Source of the DNA: an uncultured Methylophilaceae bacterium
Lineage (GTDB): Bacteria > Pseudomonadota > Gammaproteobacteria > Burkholderiales > Methylophilaceae
Assembly: GCA_903849185.1 (NCBI GenBank)
Contig: CAINIH010000092.1
Location: 1-34,038, forward strand
Reading direction: 5' to 3'
Length of the DNA stretch: 34,038 nucleotides
Numbering within the stretch: position 1 is the stretch's first letter; each line of letters starts with the position of its first letter. The translations under genes and the position numbers were made by a program. The notes under the pieces were generated by a model. The model made no database searches. It was not told where the DNA came from and was given only the letters and a program-made list of their open reading frames with translations. Positions 32,677-34,038 of this stretch are shown here, one piece after another.

Positions 32677-34038
32677 TTAGCAGCTGTAATACATACCGAA
32701 TTCGATTGGATGAGGTGTCATACGCATTTTAGTCACTTCTTCCATCTTAAGACTGATATAACTATCAATCCAGTCATCAGTAAATACACCACCGCGTGTT
32801 AAGAATTCGCGATCCTTATCTAGATACTCAAGCGCTTGCTCAAGAGATGAACATACAGTGGGTACTTGTGCATCTTCTTCAGGTGTTAAATGGTACAAGT
32901 CTTTTGTTGCTGGTTCACCTGGGTGAATTTTATTTTGCACGCCATCTAAACCTGCCATCATCAATGCACTGAATGCAAGGTATGGATTCGCTGTAGGATC
33001 TGGGAAGCGCGCTTCGATACGACGTGCTTTATCACCTTCCACGAATGGAATACGAATTGATGCTGAACGATTTTTAGCAGAATATGCTAATTTCACCGGA
33101 GCTTCAAAGCCTGGCACTAAACGTTTATATGAATTTGTACCCGGATTAGTAATCGCATTGAGTGCACGCGCATGTTTAATGACGCCACCGATATAGAACA
33201 ATGCGAATTCACTTAAACCTGCATAACCTGAACCTGCGAATAAGTTCTTACCATCTTTCCAAATCGATTGATGCACGTGCATACCTGAACCGTTATCACC
33301 TACGATCGGTTTTGGCATGAATGTCGCAGTTTTGCCGTAGTTATGCGCTGTATTTAATACCACGTATTTAAGAAGTTGTGTCCAATCCGCACGTTGTGTA
33401 AGCGTACTAAATTTAGTACCGATCTCACATTGACCTGCGGTGGCCACTTCATGGTGATGCACTTCAACAGGCACACCCATCGCTTCTAAAGTGATAGACA
33501 TTGCTGAACGCACATCTTGAAGAGAGTCCACTGGAGGCACTGGGAAGTAACCACCTTTCACACCTGGGCGGTGACCAATATTGCCACCTTCATGTTGTGT
33601 TGCAGAATCCCATGCACCTTCTTCTGAATTAATTTTAACGTGACAGCCTTCCATACCTTGAGACCAAGTGATGGAATCAAAAATAAAGAATTCAGGTTCT
33701 GGGCCAAAGTAAGCCGTATCACCTAAACCTGTTGATTTTAAATAAGCTTCTGCACGACGCGCTAAGCTTCGTGGGCAACGCTCATAACCTTTACCGTCTG
33801 TAGGGTCGACAACATCGCATGTGAGGATAAGGGTTGGCTCTTCCATGAATGGATCGATGTTAGCGGTTTCAGGATCTGGCATGAGCAACATGTCAGAGGC
33901 TTGAATACCTTTCCAACCAGCAATCGATGAACCATCGAATGCGTGACCTTGTTTAAATTTGCTTTCATCAAAAGCTGAGACAGGCACGCTGACGTGCTGT
34001 TCTTTGCCTCGTGTATCCGTGAATCTAAAGTCCACGAA
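32677..34038 (-). CDS. glnA: Glutamine synthetase type I, 5' end cut by window
   Basis: 453 residues are visible, ending IEFGMYYSC; family norm is about 469, so some 16 N-terminal residues lie beyond the edge. The frame continues to base 34038 ([15 protein letters not shown]). Active-site segments are [22 protein letters not shown] and [17 protein letters not shown]. The adenylylation site is the Tyr in DLYHLTPEE, 71 residues from the end as in Escherichia coli Tyr397, so GlnE control is likely. It converts glutamate and ammonia to glutamine. A GTG at 34035 would be a false start. Confidence 0.98.
   Translation of the reverse strand, partial: FVDFRFTDTRGKEQHVSVPVSAFDESKFKQGHAFDGSSIAGWKGIQASDMLLMPDPETANIDPFMEEPTLILTCDVVDPTDGKGYERCPRSLARRAEAYLKSTGLGDTAYFGPEPEFFIFDSITWSQGMEGCHVKINSEEGAWDSATQHEGGNIGHRPGVKGGYFPVPPVDSLQDVRSAMSITLEAMGVPVEVHHHEVATAGQCEIGTKFSTLTQRADWTQLLKYVVLNTAHNYGKTATFMPKPIVGDNGSGMHVHQSIWKDGKNLFAGSGYAGLSEFALFYIGGVIKHARALNAITNPGTNSYKRLVPGFEAPVKLAYSAKNRSASIRIPFVEGDKARRIEARFPDPTANPYLAFSALMMAGLDGVQNKIHPGEPATKDLYHLTPEEDAQVPTVCSSLEQALEYLDKDREFLTRGGVFTDDWIDSYISLKMEEVTKMRMTPHPIEFGMYYSC

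Noticed and set aside
33762-33971. Open frame inside glnA on the same strand
   Set aside because: Frame-shifted shadow of glnA, whose own frame is complete and strongly conserved.

Overview
The window looks like a slice of the core chromosome of a low-GC, coding-dense betaproteobacterium. The macromolecular-synthesis cluster (rpsU, yqeY, dnaG, rpoD), the rpsP-rimM-trmD-rplS operon, ruvCAB next to tol-pal, and queE/queC beside cpoB fit that group. The AT-rich codon use and very short spacers suggest a streamlined freshwater or marine Methylophilaceae relative (Ca. Methylopumilus/OM43 type). That placement is inference from gene order and composition, not from a search. Both edges cut genes (a DUF1365 gene on the left, glnA on the right), so this is probably a whole contig. 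No rRNA, CRISPR array, phage or insertion sequence was seen, and no gap between genes exceeds about 210 bp.

Layout. 1-5400 (minus strand): a tightly packed seven-gene lipid-modification operon, read from a cyclopropane-synthase-like methyltransferase through DUF2878, DUF1295, lipocalin, fatty-acid desaturase and FAD oxidoreductase to DUF1365. 5429-8703: a small accessory stretch with a secreted trypsin-like protease with TPRs, DUF2237 and pterin dehydratase on the plus strand, a PrxQ peroxiredoxin, two divergent helix-turn-helix regulators around an inverted repeat, and a small winged-helix-like protein. 8729-13365 (minus): rpsU-yqeY-dnaG-rpoD-tRNA(CAT), with a promoter before rpsU and a terminator-like hairpin before dnaG. 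13486-16416: tsaD and folB on plus, plsY and xerD on minus. 16469-18755 (minus): rpsP-rimM-trmD-rplS with a clear sigma-70 promoter, a hairpin touching the rimM start and a strong terminator. 18875-28932 (minus): a 14-gene run, EamA transporter-yebC-ruvC-ruvA-ruvB-ybgC-tolQ-tolR-tolA-tolB-pal-cpoB-queE-queC. 29007-29954 (plus): a CBS-domain protein and an unknown lipoprotein. 29957-34038 (minus): glnA, then ntrB-ntrC.

Functionally the window covers envelope integrity (Tol-Pal, PlsY, lipocalin), lipid modification or oxidative protection, replication, transcription and translation machinery, recombination (RuvABC, XerD), preQ0 synthesis and nitrogen control. The best regulatory finding is in front of ntrBC: a -24/-12 sigma-54 promoter with exact spacing and, about 105 bp upstream, a perfect 17-bp palindrome matching the NtrC enhancer consensus. 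This implies NtrC-activated expression of its own operon, separate from glnA. Other points worth checking are the hairpin abutting the rimM start, the repeat-rich tail on ribosomal protein bS16, and a 29-bp inverted repeat at the left edge that may be an assembly or amplification chimera. I found no clearly new multi-gene system; most of the window is well-known core genome.
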